Assembly (NCBI GenBank): GCA_001567255.1
Contig: LNBW01000032.1
Location: 62,001-126,000, forward strand
DNA: 64,000 nucleotides
From: Bacteroidetes bacterium OLB9
GTDB lineage: Bacteria > Bacteroidota > Bacteroidia > Chitinophagales > Saprospiraceae
Reading direction: 5' to 3'
In this document: positions 9,354 to 19,212 of the stretch, piece after piece
Layout: every line of letters starts with the position of its first letter
Position numbering within the stretch: the stretch's first letter is position 1
The notes under the pieces: model-generated
Told to the model about the DNA's origin: nothing
The model's input: the letters and a program-made list of their open reading frames with translations, nothing else
Database searches by the model: none
Made by a program: the position numbers and the translations under genes

Positions 9354-9365
9354 TTGTTTTTCTAT

Positions 9366-9394
9366 GACGATGGTTAATAATATATAGTTACAAA
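9366..9394 (-). promoter_or_regulatory. Candidate ECF-type autoregulatory promoter
   Basis: On the minus strand TTTGTAAC (9394 to 9387) is followed after 17 bases by CGTC (9369 to 9366), about 13 bases before the sigma start codon. A GTAAC/AAC-type -35 element with a CGTC -10 element at this spacing is characteristic of ECF sigma promoters, including those that autoregulate. It differs clearly from the TAnnTTTG housekeeping boxes elsewhere in the window. Confidence 0.5.
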
Positions 9395-9622
9395 AGTCTT
9401 AATTTTTTTGATGATTCCTATCATATCTCTTAATTTTATTAGTTTTATCCTCGAATCATCACCTGAACTAAATATTAATCTTATTTATTTAATGATTGAG
9501 TTACCGGGCAAAATGTGATGTATTGATAATATTCTTATCGCGGTTATAACTTAATAAAATAGGCTGCTCAGGAACAGAAAATTATAACATCCAATAATGA
9601 CATTATACCAAAAACTCGCAAT

Positions 9623-10246
9623 TTAAAGTGGAAATTCCTGAACCAGCCTTTGGACAAACTCTACTACTGCTACCGGCCGGATGATGATAAGAATCAAGGC
9701 TCCAGCTACCGCACCAAAAAAGTGTGCATCGTGGTCAATGATGCCTGCCTGATTTTTAGCAGCCCAAGTTGAATACCATAGATACATAACTCCGAAAATA
9801 ATCGCCGGAACAGGAATAATCATATATAAACCCAGCATACTCCATGGATTAATCATGATGTACATGATCAAAATGCCGGAAACGCCACCTGAAGCACCCA
9901 CACTGGAAAAGTAAGGGTTATTTCTATGCTTGTAGAAAGTAGATATATCCGCCATCACTATAATCAATAAGTAAGAAAATACATACAATATCTGACCGAC
10001 AGGCGATCCAAAATGGGCTACTAAATATTGCTCAATATAATGTCCAAACGAATACATGACGAACATATTGACAAAAAGATGAATGAGATCTCCATGGACA
10101 AAACCGGAAGTTATCCATCTATAATATTGGCCACGTTGTGCTTCAACAGCTGGGTAGTGTTTCAACTGATCAAATAGAAGTCTGTTGTTAAAACAAGCAA
10201 TAGAAATTAAGCAAGTAATAATAACAATAATGAGTGTTACATTCAT
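9623..10246 (-). CDS. Rhomboid family intramembrane serine protease
   Basis: Cleaves transmembrane substrates within the bilayer. The 207 residues form about six TM segments. The hallmark residues are present: HxxxN in TM2 (HLFVN, His56-Asn60), the catalytic Ser119 in GASGG with downstream GxxG, and a TM6 His in DHDAHFFGAVAG (His175). It has no extra N- or C-terminal domain. The 269 bases upstream of the ECF operon separate the two units. Substrate unknown. Confidence 0.9.
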   Translation of the reverse strand: MNVTLIIVIITCLISIACFNNRLLFDQLKHYPAVEAQRGQYYRWITSGFVHGDLIHLFVNMFVMYSFGHYIEQYLVAHFGSPVGQILYVFSYLLIIVMADISTFYKHRNNPYFSSVGASGGVSGILIMYIMINPWSMLGLYMIIPVPAIIFGVMYLWYSTWAAKNQAGIIDHDAHFFGAVAGALILIIIRPVAVVEFVQRLVQEFPL

Positions 10247-10277
10247 GGTAGGTTAAAATTGAAGGTGCAAAGGTATA

Positions 10278-11246
10278 TTATTTTTTACGATAGATAGCAA
10301 ACACAAAATCAGAAGGATGGTTTTGAAGGTATGTTTCTTCACAATCTATCACAGCCTGCAATTCATCATCATGATCATTGACAAAATGATGGGCAATATG
10401 CTTTAAAACAGGCATCAGTACATTTCCTCCCAATGGCTTGAAATCCACTTCTTCAAAATGTAGGCGCAATACCGGTAGAATAGATGATGAATCCACACAT
10501 TCGGATGGATCAGAAATCAGCATACGCAGCCTGCCGAGCCTATAACAATGTGATTTAATTATATTCGTTCCTAGTATTTTTCTGTTTTCCTTAGAGATAT
10601 AGGCATTAAGAACTTCATCACAATACTTCATCTGCTCATCTGAAAAATTCATTCTGTCCGGTCCGACATATTCATTGATGATAATCAGGCCTCCGGGCTT
10701 TAAGGCAGGCTTTATTTTTTCTTTTATAAAATTATGGATATCACTGATATGATGCAATGATGCATTGAATAAAAAAAAGTCAACAGAATGCATATCAAAA
10801 GATACCTGATAGATATCACGCTTTAAAAATTCTATATTTTTTAGATTTTCTGATACAACCTTTTGATTAGCTAAATGAATCTGATCTTGAGCAAAATCAT
10901 ACCCGATTATTTTTAATCTAGGATTCATTATTGCAAGCAAAATTTCATGGCTACCACTGCCACATCCTATAGAAATGAGCTGAGCTGATTCGGTAAGTGA
11001 CAGGTACTTATCCGAGATATAAGATTCATAACTCATATCGCGATGACCGGTTATTAGGTAATTCTGTCGTTCACGTAAGCGAGGAATAATCCACCAATTA
11101 GCATGTTGAAATGAGGTCGAAAAGGATGTAATAGTACGATGATTTGAATTAAAATTGAATTTTGACAAAATAAACGAAAAGCCACGTTGGCGGATCTTAA
11201 TCCACATTTCCACAAAATCATCAAAAAAAAGCCAGTTATTGAACAT
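10278..11246 (-). CDS. Class I SAM-dependent methyltransferase
   Basis: Motif I is LISIGCGSGSHE, with a following acidic loop GYDFA, then NIEFLKRDIYQV (motif II region) and FFLFNASLHHI, and ALKPGGLIIINEYVG (motif III). These define a Rossmann-fold methyltransferase with the core at about residues 85-225. The N-terminal ~80 residues and C-terminal ~100 residues are not diagnostic. The start is placed at the ATG at 11246; a TTG 21 bases upstream is also possible. About 322 residues. Substrate not identifiable; it stands alone. Confidence 0.75.
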   Translation of the reverse strand: MFNNWLFFDDFVEMWIKIRQRGFSFILSKFNFNSNHRTITSFSTSFQHANWWIIPRLRERQNYLITGHRDMSYESYISDKYLSLTESAQLISIGCGSGSHEILLAIMNPRLKIIGYDFAQDQIHLANQKVVSENLKNIEFLKRDIYQVSFDMHSVDFFLFNASLHHISDIHNFIKEKIKPALKPGGLIIINEYVGPDRMNFSDEQMKYCDEVLNAYISKENRKILGTNIIKSHCYRLGRLRMLISDPSECVDSSSILPVLRLHFEEVDFKPLGGNVLMPVLKHIAHHFVNDHDDELQAVIDCEETYLQNHPSDFVFAIYRKK

Positions 11247-11458
11247 AACAACAGAAAAACGATGCAATTTCTTAATTTCTGGGATGAATTCTAATTTTAC
11301 TCAAAGATATTATAGTTTTCAATCCTTCAAAGCCGTTGTTGGCCATTCAACCTATTAAATTTTTTTAATAATTTGGAAAGCTATACCTAAGTTCTTTATC
11401 TATTTAAATAATATTTAACATAAAAAAATATACTTTTAAGCCAAATTTCACATCATCC

Positions 11459-11488
11459 ATGTATAGTTTGTGCAATGTATGTATAGTT
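11459..11488. repeat. Short direct repeat upstream of the alpha-2-macroglobulin gene
   Basis: ATGTATAGTT occurs at 11459-11468 and again at 11479-11488, two helical turns apart, 35 bases before the chosen start codon. It could be an operator or a duplicated promoter segment. Only two copies; weak evidence. Confidence 0.3.
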
Positions 11489-11522
11489 GCAGCGTTTTAA
11501 TAATGTGGTAATATCATCAATC

Positions 11523-14500
11523 ATGAAATCAATCATTTTAACCTTAGCCTTACTAATGGGTTTTTTAAATACATCTAATAAAATGCAGGAATTTGACTTT
11601 GATAAAGCCTGGAAAGAAGTAGAAAAGGACATCAAAAATAGATTGCCAAAATCGGCACTGGACAAAACAGAAGTAATCTACAAAATGGCTTCCCAACTGA
11701 ACAATCAGCCTCAGCAAGCCAAAAGCCTGGTCTTTATCGGGAGATTGACGATAGATACAAATGAAAAAGGTATTGAGAAGGTGATAGAAAGATATCAGAA
11801 ATCTATTGAAACTAGTCAAGAGCCTGTGAGATCTATTATGACTTCTTATCTTGCAGAGCTCTATCAAACTTACTTTAATTCAAACCGATGGGAAATATCA
11901 CAGAGAACTGAACTAGAAGAAAATAAAAGTAGTGATTTCAGAACATGGTCAAGCGGCCAATTTACAAATACCATTGAAAAATTATATTTAAATGCTATCT
12001 CAAATAAAGCAGCATTAAATGTCCCTATTGATGAGTTCAAGGTAGCATTGACTAATTATAATAAAGCAGGTAAAGAACTGAAGCCTACCTTGTACGCCAT
12101 TTTAGCGGACAGAGCATTGAGTTATTTTTCTGAAAATGGCGAAACCTCAGCAACAAATCCGGAAAGTTTTCAGATAGATCAGCCGGCATTCTTTTCTGAG
12201 AGAGACACTTTTGTTTCTATGAAAATATCAGATCATGATCGGTCATCCGTAAAATATAAGGTCATACGACTGTATCAAGAAGTACTTTCTCTCCAAGACA
12301 TCACATTAAACCAATCTGCACTGGCAGATTTTGACCTAAAAAGGCTACAATATGTCTTTGGTGAAAGTACGCTAGAAAATAAAAAGGAAATCTACATTCG
12401 TGAGCTAAAATCAATGGCTAAAAATTACAAGGATGTCGAGTTCCAATCGGATATTTTATATGTATTGGCTCAACAGATCAAGAGTGACAGTCAACCCGAA
12501 TCTGGTAAAGCAGCTGCAATAAGGATATGTGAAGAGGCAATCCGTAATTATCCAGGTTCACATGGAGCTGTACTATGCCAGAATATGATTAATGAAATCA
12601 AAAAGCCTTATATACAGATATATGGCGAACAAGTGTATCCAGCTAATCAATCATTGCTTTTTGCAATAGACTATAACAATGTAAGTAAAGCTGAAGCTTC
12701 CATTGTTACCATTCCAGATGGTCTGTTATCTGAGAATAAAAGATTGTCAGAAGAAAACATCATCAATGAGCTGAAAAAGCAGAGAAAATTAAAGATCCAA
12801 ACGATACCACTTGAGGCAAGTACTGAATATGTTACTCAGAAAAAAGAATTTTCTATGGACGGCCTAAAGTATGGAAAATATGCTTTAATCGTCCAGGGTG
12901 TAGGACAAAAAGATCATGTAGAAAGATTCCTACTTTTTGACATATCTAATCTTGCTTATACAACTTACGTACTGGATAATGTGAGAACCTTTTTTGTTAC
13001 AAATAGAATAACAGGATCGCCTATTGCCAATGCAACTTTAACTGTCTATGAAGAGAAATACAATCCTGCAAGTAGGATGAGTGAACTTACCAAGACATCT
13101 GAACATAAAACAGATAAAAATGGTATTATTGCCTTCAATTCAACTGTGCAACGATCCTTCAAAGTCGTCATAGAATCCGGCAAAGATAAACTGGACATGA
13201 ATAATTTCCTTTATAACTATGAAAGAGGATATTATGAAAATGACAATAAATTTGCTGAATTTTATACCGACAGGGCCATCTACAGACCAGGCCAACCTAT
13301 GTATTTCAAGGCATTGTTTCTTTCTCAACATAAGAATACGAGCCCTAAATTGCTGAAAAATACAAAAGTCAATATAGTCCTAAGAGATGCTAATTATCAG
13401 GAAGTTGCTAAAGTCGTTAAAGTGAGTAATGAATTTGGTAGTATCAATGGTAGTTTTGTATTGCCGGAAGGCAAACTCAATGGCCGATTTTCATTAAATG
13501 TTTCGTCAGATTCCGGTATTCACGGTCAGCATTCGTTTCTGGTTGAGGAGTACAAGCGGCCTACATTTGAAGTGGTCCTTAATAAACCTGAAGGTGAGAT
13601 AAAACTCGATCAAAAGGTGGTTATAAAAGGAAAAGCCGAATCACTTGCTGGTGTCACATTGAATGACGCAAAAGTAAATTACACAGTCAAGCGCACAGCA
13701 CGATTCCCATTCTGGCGTTTATGGTGGATTCCTCCAGCGGAAAGTGCGGAATTTATCGTTAAAACTGGCTCGATTTTGACTGATGTTCAAGGTATGTTTG
13801 AAATTGAATTTACAGCTATACCTGATAAAAAAATTGATAAAAAAGATCGACCTTACTTTAATTATCAGATTGAAGCCGAAATAACGGATATGCAAGGTGA
13901 AACACGTACTGCAATATCTACAGTCAGCGTGGGTTATAATGCTTTTGATTTAAGCTCTAATCTTCGACCAAATCTTGATGTTACTGATATCAATAAATTA
14001 GTTGTAAATGCAACTGGCTCATCCGGACAAAAGATCAGTACGAATGGAACGATAGAGGTTTTCAAGCTAAAGGAGCCTAATCAAGTAGGTATTAAAAAAT
14101 ACTGGTCAGACAAGCCAGATTTTCCGCTACCTTCAGACTTATATAGAAAGCATTTTCCTCAATATGAAAGCTTGGGTACAGAAGACTTTTCAAATTGGGA
14201 AGTAGAAAAAAAGGTAATGGCACAAGCATTTGTAGCTCAAGAAAGTATAAACATCAAGGGTAAACTCAGCGCAGGAGTTTATAAGATGGAATTTCATGCA
14301 TTGGATAAAGATGGGCAAGCAATCACCGGCACAGAATATTTAATTGTAACTGATTTTGCAAAGGGAAAATTTCCAAATACCCAATTTTTGTTTGAAAGGA
14401 CAAATCAGGCAAGTTTTCAACCTGGCGATCGCTTCATTCTTGATTTAGGCACTCCTGACAGCAAGATTACGGTTCACTATGTCCTGGAAAAAGATGGCAA

Positions 14501-17500
14501 ACAACTTTCATCCGGTAACCTAAAAGTGGATAGAACCGGAAAAATTCTGTTGCCAATCACAGAAGAGTATCGTGGTAATTTCAGTTATACACTTTTTTAT
14601 GTAAAAAATAATAGATGGTTCAAACAATCTGGACTTGTTAGTGTACCATGGACTAATAAAGAGCTTAGTGTAACATTTGAATCCTTCAGAGACAAAACAA
14701 AACCTGGCAGTGAAGAACAATATCAGATAAAGATATCCGGTCAAAACAAGGAAAAAGTCTTAGCTGAGGTATTAGCCTCCATGTATGATGCATCACTGGA
14801 TCAGTTTGCAAAACAGTATTGGACTCATTCGTTTTATCCTGAAAGCTATGAAAGGATTTCGCCTCAAACCGCTGGATTTGGATTATCGTCAGGTCGATAT
14901 TATAATTATGGCAATACCGAAGCTATAGAAATTCCTACTATAATATATCCACATCTATTACCTTTATATCCTTATAATTATGGATATAGTTCAAGAGACT
15001 ATGCAATGCCAGCTCCATCAACTAGAGCCATGATGAAATCTGCGCCTGCCTCAGGTGCAGTGACAGAAGAAGCCCAAGCGTCTGATGAAGCGCCCAACAT
15101 GTCACTTGAGGAAACGCATCCAGAAAATGAACTCCCAGTCGATAATCATCAGCAACAAAAAGATGAACAATCGGAAATCATTCAGGTGAGAAAGAACCTT
15201 AAAGAAACTGTATTTTTCTTTCCGGAGCTAATGACAGATCCTGAGGGTAACCTCATCATTAGATATACCATGAACGAAGCCTTAACCAGGTGGAAACTTA
15301 GGTTATTGGCGCATACAACCGACTTGAAAGTAGGTTATGAAGAGCGCATGGTACAAACACAAAAGGATCTAATGGTTTCGCCAAATGCTCCAAGATTTTT
15401 GCGCGATGGAGATAAGATTTCATTTATAGCAAAAGTATCGAATCTTAGTGAAAGCGCACTCAGTGGCAAAGCAAAACTTCAATTCTGGGATGCCATCACC
15501 ATGAAGGAGGTCACATCTGAATTGCTTCACTCATCACGGGAGATGCCTTTTGATTTGGATAAAGGCAACTCGGCGGCAATAAGTTGGGAAATCGAGATTC
15601 CGGCCACTACTTTTAGTGCTTTAACATATAGAGTGACAGCTATTAATGACAAACATTCAGATGCTGAAGAAAATACAATTCCTGTTGTGACCAATAGCAT
15701 TTTGGTGACGGAGACAATGCCATTTTGGTTGTCAGGTAACTCTGCAAAAATGTTTACCTTTAAATCATTTAAAAATAACAAATCAGCGACTTCCAAAGAC
15801 TTTAGATATACTGTAGAATATACTTCAAGTCCTGTTTGGTATGCTGTTCAAGCATTACCCTATATGCAGTCATCTAATAATATCAGCACACAGAGTTTAG
15901 TCGATAGGATGTACACTAATCTGCTAGCATCTGCAATAGCCAATGCACACCCTCGAATCAAAAAGGTATTAGATACCTGGAAGTTGAAAGATAAAGATGC
16001 ATTGCTGAGTAACTTGGCAAAGAATGAAGAGTTAAAGTCAGCCATCCTTGAAGAAACTCCTTGGGTTAGGCAGGCTTTAAATGAAACCGAACAAAAGAAC
16101 AATATTGCAGTGCTTTTTGATCTCAATAAAATGGCTGATGAAAAGGCTACTGCTATAAGAAAACTGCATGACAGACAACTATCCAATGGAGGATTTACAT
16201 GGCTACCGGGTGGTAAAGATAATGTTTATATCACCCAACTCGTACTTGAAAATATCGGTCATCTATATCGTTTAGAAGCACTAAACATCAATGACCCTCA
16301 GTTTTCTGATATGGTCTCTCATGCGTTGAAATATATGGATGAAGAACTTGTAAGCAGATATCAAAAACTCAAAGATTACATTAAAAAGTATGGTGGCAAT
16401 CTAAATGATGATCATCTCGATGCGTTATCAATACAATATATGTATGTTAAGACATTCTTTAGCCATGTAAAGCCAAGCGCTGCATCAAAAGAAGCCAGAG
16501 ATTATTACTATGACCAAGCCCAGAAATACTGGACGAAGCGTAGTCTTTACAGTCAAGCGATGATAGGTTTAATCATGCTCCGTACAGGAAATAATACTAG
16601 TACTGATATTATCAAGTCGCTACGAGAGCGATCATTTTCTAGCGATGAACTAGGCATGTACTGGAATGAAGGCAATGGTTTTAACTGGTATCAATTGCCG
16701 ATAGAGCGACATGCGATGTTGATAGAATTTTTTGCAGAATCAGGTCCTAAATCGAATGAACTTGATAAAATGAAAATATGGTTGTTGAAAAACAAGCAAA
16801 CCAACAACTGGAAAACATCCAAAGCTACCAGCGCTGCCATTTATGCCTTGTTGATACAAGGTGAGACCGCCGGTCTTTCTAAATGGATTACGGAGAGCGT
16901 AGAACCTGTTATTATTGTAGGTACTGAATTACTCAATACTTCTACACAAGTAAGTGAATCCGGAACAGGTTATATTAAGAAAAGCTGGGATGGCGAACAT
17001 ATTAATAAGGATATGGCTGTAATCAAGGTGACAAACAACAACAGTTCGGTGTCCTGGGGTGCAGCTTACTACCAATATTTTGAAGAATCAGACAAGATCA
17101 AAACCTTTGAAGACACGCCTTTAAAACTCAATAAAAAGCTCTACAAAGTAGTAAAAGATATCAAAGGCGAAAGATTGAGTGAAGTTACTGAATCTAAAGT
17201 GCTCAAGCCAGGAGACTTGCTGACAGTGAGAATAGAGTTAAGAGTAGATCGGGAAATGGAATTTGTGCACATGAAAGATATGCGCGCCAGCGGGCTCGAA
17301 CCCGTCAATGTTATTTCTTCATATAAATATCAAGGTGGACTAGGGTATTATGAATCCACAAAAGACCTGGCTACTCATTTTTATTTCAGCCATTTGTCAA
17401 AAGGAACATTCATTTTTGAATATCAAGTTAGAGTAGTCCACAAGGGTGACTTTTCAGCCGGAATTACCCATATAGAATGTATGTATGCACCGGAATTTAG

Positions 17501-17540
17501 TAGTCATAGTGAAGGTATTCGGATAAAAGTAGAAGGCTAA
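11523..17540 (+). CDS. Bacterial alpha-2-macroglobulin family protein without thioester motif
   Basis: A 2,005-residue exported protein. The ATG at 11523 is preferred over the in-frame ATG at 11487 because it begins directly with the signal peptide MKSIILTLALLMGFLN. The N-terminal half carries macroglobulin domains, including the MG2 signature YTDRAIYRPGQPMYFKALFL and NEFGSINGSFVLPEGKLNGRFSL. A low-complexity Pro/Ser/Glu/Gln bait-like region (about residues 1165-1220) precedes VFFFPELMTDPEGNLIIRYTMNEALTRWKL, the A2M domain. In the thioester region the usual CxEQ is replaced by STQS (residues 1455-1458, bases 15885-15896), so no thioester can form. The alpha/alpha toroid follows (GGFTWLPGG). 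Family proteins are thought to trap proteases in the periplasm. No pbpC partner is adjacent. Confidence 0.85.
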   Translation: MKSIILTLALLMGFLNTSNKMQEFDFDKAWKEVEKDIKNRLPKSALDKTEVIYKMASQLNNQPQQAKSLVFIGRLTIDTNEKGIEKVIERYQKSIETSQEPVRSIMTSYLAELYQTYFNSNRWEISQRTELEENKSSDFRTWSSGQFTNTIEKLYLNAISNKAALNVPIDEFKVALTNYNKAGKELKPTLYAILADRALSYFSENGETSATNPESFQIDQPAFFSERDTFVSMKISDHDRSSVKYKVIRLYQEVLSLQDITLNQSALADFDLKRLQYVFGESTLENKKEIYIRELKSMAKNYKDVEFQSDILYVLAQQIKSDSQPESGKAAAIRICEEAIRNYPGSHGAVLCQNMINEIKKPYIQIYGEQVYPANQSLLFAIDYNNVSKAEASIVTIPDGLLSENKRLSEENIINELKKQRKLKIQTIPLEASTEYVTQKKEFSMDGLKYGKYALIVQGVGQKDHVERFLLFDISNLAYTTYVLDNVRTFFVTNRITGSPIANATLTVYEEKYNPASRMSELTKTSEHKTDKNGIIAFNSTVQRSFKVVIESGKDKLDMNNFLYNYERGYYENDNKFAEFYTDRAIYRPGQPMYFKALFLSQHKNTSPKLLKNTKVNIVLRDANYQEVAKVVKVSNEFGSINGSFVLPEGKLNGRFSLNVSSDSGIHGQHSFLVEEYKRPTFEVVLNKPEGEIKLDQKVVIKGKAESLAGVTLNDAKVNYTVKRTARFPFWRLWWIPPAESAEFIVKTGSILTDVQGMFEIEFTAIPDKKIDKKDRPYFNYQIEAEITDMQGETRTAISTVSVGYNAFDLSSNLRPNLDVTDINKLVVNATGSSGQKISTNGTIEVFKLKEPNQVGIKKYWSDKPDFPLPSDLYRKHFPQYESLGTEDFSNWEVEKKVMAQAFVAQESINIKGKLSAGVYKMEFHALDKDGQAITGTEYLIVTDFAKGKFPNTQFLFERTNQASFQPGDRFILDLGTPDSKITVHYVLEKDGKQLSSGNLKVDRTGKILLPITEEYRGNFSYTLFYVKNNRWFKQSGLVSVPWTNKELSVTFESFRDKTKPGSEEQYQIKISGQNKEKVLAEVLASMYDASLDQFAKQYWTHSFYPESYERISPQTAGFGLSSGRYYNYGNTEAIEIPTIIYPHLLPLYPYNYGYSSRDYAMPAPSTRAMMKSAPASGAVTEEAQASDEAPNMSLEETHPENELPVDNHQQQKDEQSEIIQVRKNLKETVFFFPELMTDPEGNLIIRYTMNEALTRWKLRLLAHTTDLKVGYEERMVQTQKDLMVSPNAPRFLRDGDKISFIAKVSNLSESALSGKAKLQFWDAITMKEVTSELLHSSREMPFDLDKGNSAAISWEIEIPATTFSALTYRVTAINDKHSDAEENTIPVVTNSILVTETMPFWLSGNSAKMFTFKSFKNNKSATSKDFRYTVEYTSSPVWYAVQALPYMQSSNNISTQSLVDRMYTNLLASAIANAHPRIKKVLDTWKLKDKDALLSNLAKNEELKSAILEETPWVRQALNETEQKNNIAVLFDLNKMADEKATAIRKLHDRQLSNGGFTWLPGGKDNVYITQLVLENIGHLYRLEALNINDPQFSDMVSHALKYMDEELVSRYQKLKDYIKKYGGNLNDDHLDALSIQYMYVKTFFSHVKPSAASKEARDYYYDQAQKYWTKRSLYSQAMIGLIMLRTGNNTSTDIIKSLRERSFSSDELGMYWNEGNGFNWYQLPIERHAMLIEFFAESGPKSNELDKMKIWLLKNKQTNNWKTSKATSAAIYALLIQGETAGLSKWITESVEPVIIVGTELLNTSTQVSESGTGYIKKSWDGEHINKDMAVIKVTNNNSSVSWGAAYYQYFEESDKIKTFEDTPLKLNKKLYKVVKDIKGERLSEVTESKVLKPGDLLTVRIELRVDREMEFVHMKDMRASGLEPVNVISSYKYQGGLGYYESTKDLATHFYFSHLSKGTFIFEYQVRVVHKGDFSAGITHIECMYAPEFSSHSEGIRIKVEG

Positions 17541-17562
17541 ATTGAAAATGAATTGTGATATC

Positions 17563-17600
17563 AACCGGATAGGGTAGGAACACTCTATCCGGTTTTATTT
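17563..17600 (+). terminator. Rho-independent terminator
   Basis: AACCGGATAG (17563-17572) pairs with CTATCCGGTT (17584-17593), followed by TTATTTA. It ends the alpha-2-macroglobulin transcript. Confidence 0.75.
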
Positions 17601-17620
17601 ATTGATTAAAATCATTAGAA

Positions 17621-17776
17621 TATTACTACATGAGAATACTATTTCATATCTATTTCGGTACTCGTTTCTCTGTCCTCGACGTAGTAAAACTATGCCTGAA
17701 GAATAAAATCGCCGAGCCTCAAAGCTAATTTGTACCATTTCTCTTCAAAATCAAGTCTAATGAGTATTAGGGTTTA
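17621..17776 (+). repeat. Dispersed intergenic repeat, copy 1
   Basis: This ~156-base segment is similar along its length to 26721-26877 (estimated by eye at about 70%). Shared blocks include TACTACATGA, TCATATCTATTT, GTCCTCGAC, GAATAAAA, CCGAGCCT, AAGTCTAAT and GTTTA. Both copies are on the plus strand and lie between genes. It has no coding frame and no transposase. It occupies most of the 338-base gap between the alpha-2-macroglobulin terminator and the next gene. Confidence 0.65.
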
Positions 17777-17848
17777 AAAAAATAAACCTAATTCCTCTAA
17801 ATGCACTACAAAACTTTCATAAAGATGACCTTGCAAGGATAATTTTAT

Positions 17849-17856
17849 TATTTTTG
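17849..17856 (+). promoter_or_regulatory. Promoter -7 box for the 17879 membrane protein gene
   Basis: TATTTTTG fits TAnnTTTG and sits 23 bases before the ATG. A TTG occurs 18 bases upstream (17831-17833). Confidence 0.4.
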
Positions 17857-17878
17857 TCATTCACAAAAAAGAAAGTAT

Positions 17879-18310
17879 ATGTATCAAATTTTAAAAACAT
17901 CACATTCACATTTTGCATGGCTTGCATTAGCTTTTGTTGCATTAGCAGTTATTATGGCTTTTGTAGCCAGAATGAATAAAAAATCATGGAGCAAATCAGA
18001 TTTTAAATTTGCGCTTTTTGGATTAATTGCAGCCCACATTCAATTTCTGATGGGATTAATTTTATACTTCATCTCTCCAATGGGACTTGATAATTTATCA
18101 GGCGCTACTATGAAAGATAGTGTAGGTAGATTATTTGCACTAGAACATCCATTGATGAATATCATTGCTATAGCTTTGATAACAATCGGATATTCAAAAG
18201 CAAAGAAACTATTGAATACTGACAGGGCGTCTAAAACAGTCATGATTTATTATGGCATTGGATTGATCCTTATCTTATCCAGAATCCCATGGTCTTCTTG
18301 GTTGGCATAA
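17879..18310 (+). CDS. Small four-helix membrane protein, cytochrome b-like Bacteroidota family
   Basis: The 143 residues form four predicted TM helices (about 13-31, 44-63, 92-108 and 120-140). The N-terminus MYQILKTSHSHFAWLAL carries histidines at the start of helix 1; AAHIQF lies in helix 2 and LEHPLMN before helix 3. The layout resembles a family of small Bacteroidota membrane proteins often labelled cytochrome B, where paired histidines could ligate haem. Haem binding is inference. It is monocistronic, with a promoter box and a terminator. Confidence 0.6.
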   Translation: MYQILKTSHSHFAWLALAFVALAVIMAFVARMNKKSWSKSDFKFALFGLIAAHIQFLMGLILYFISPMGLDNLSGATMKDSVGRLFALEHPLMNIIAIALITIGYSKAKKLLNTDRASKTVMIYYGIGLILILSRIPWSSWLA

Positions 18311-18327
18311 GCCTATTGTAGGAAATA

Positions 18328-18360
18328 AAAAAAAGAGAAGCATGAAAACTTCTCTTTTTT
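18328..18360. terminator. Bidirectional terminator between convergent genes
   Basis: AGAGAAG (18334-18340) pairs with CTTCTCT (18349-18355). An A run precedes and a T run follows, so it can stop both the plus-strand membrane gene and the minus-strand outer-membrane gene. Confidence 0.8.
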
Positions 18361-18384
18361 TATTTAATTAAATCTCTTTTGGTA

Positions 18385-19093
18385 TTAAAACATTATAAAC
18401 TTAGATCGTGCACCACATTGTGCCTTTCCAAAGTAACCAATTCCCCAGTTAAGTTCAAAAACTACACCAGCAAAAGCAATGTTAGAAGATTTATTGCCAT
18501 TAGCATATATCGTAGGATCACCAACAGGAGCGCCTAGTTTTTTGCCTGCCTCAGAATCTAAATCAGTGAAAGCATATTCAAATCTCAGCCCTAGAATTCC
18601 ACTAAACCGACCACCATCAGTACCCAGAATATTGGCACCAAAGCCAACCACTCCTGAAAATACATTTTTATTATAATTGTCACTGGGTTGTTCGACCACA
18701 GTACCATCAGATGTCAAGACTTCTTTACTGATAAATGATACTTTTGGTCCTATCTCGAAATATCCAAGATTCTTAGCGTTTCTAAATAATGCATAAACAT
18801 CAAGTGATTCCCATTCGACTGTTTTTGGAGTTTTGTCAAAAGTTTGCTTGGCATGGCTCTTCATCACATCAATGGAAAGTCCATTATAGTTGCGATTGAT
18901 ACCCAGTTTTGCGCCATATCCATACCCACTTCCGATTCTGTACCCATAATCTTTTGAATCAGCTATTGCCTGATTATACAAGCCTGCCGCTCCATATTGA
19001 CCTTTTAGTCCCACGTCAAACCACACAATTTTTTTTTTGCCCAAAAAGAGAAATAGTACTTACCAGAAGTAAAAATGTTAATAATTGCCTCAT
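18385..19093 (-). CDS. Putative outer-membrane beta-barrel protein; one +1 indel in a T10 run
   Basis: From the ATG at 19093 the minus strand encodes a signal peptide (MRQLLTFLLLVSTISLFGQ), then the frame is lost at the T10 run 19029-19038. Removing one base joins FGQ to KKIVWFDVGLKGQYG, giving 235 residues. The mature part alternates short beta-strands rich in Gly, Tyr and Phe (YGYGAKLGINRNYNGLSIDV, GYFEIGPKVSFIS, SGVVGFGANILGTDGGRF, GLRFEYAFTD), typical of a small barrel. It ends SKFIMF rather than in a classic C-terminal strand signature. The function is unknown; it is monocistronic. Confidence 0.65.
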
Positions 19094-19212
19094 GTTTAAT
19101 TTGTTGTTAGAAAATATAAAAATAAAACGTCGCTCAAAGATATAAAAATTACACTATGAAATGTTTCTTATTATTATTGAATAAGTATTTTTTTTGTAAA
19201 ATATTACACTGC

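Noticed and set aside
11252..11522. Riboswitch or tRNA in the gap before the alpha-2-macroglobulin gene
   Set aside because: No cloverleaf, CCA-type 3' end or known aptamer core; only a short duplicated ATGTATAGTT block.
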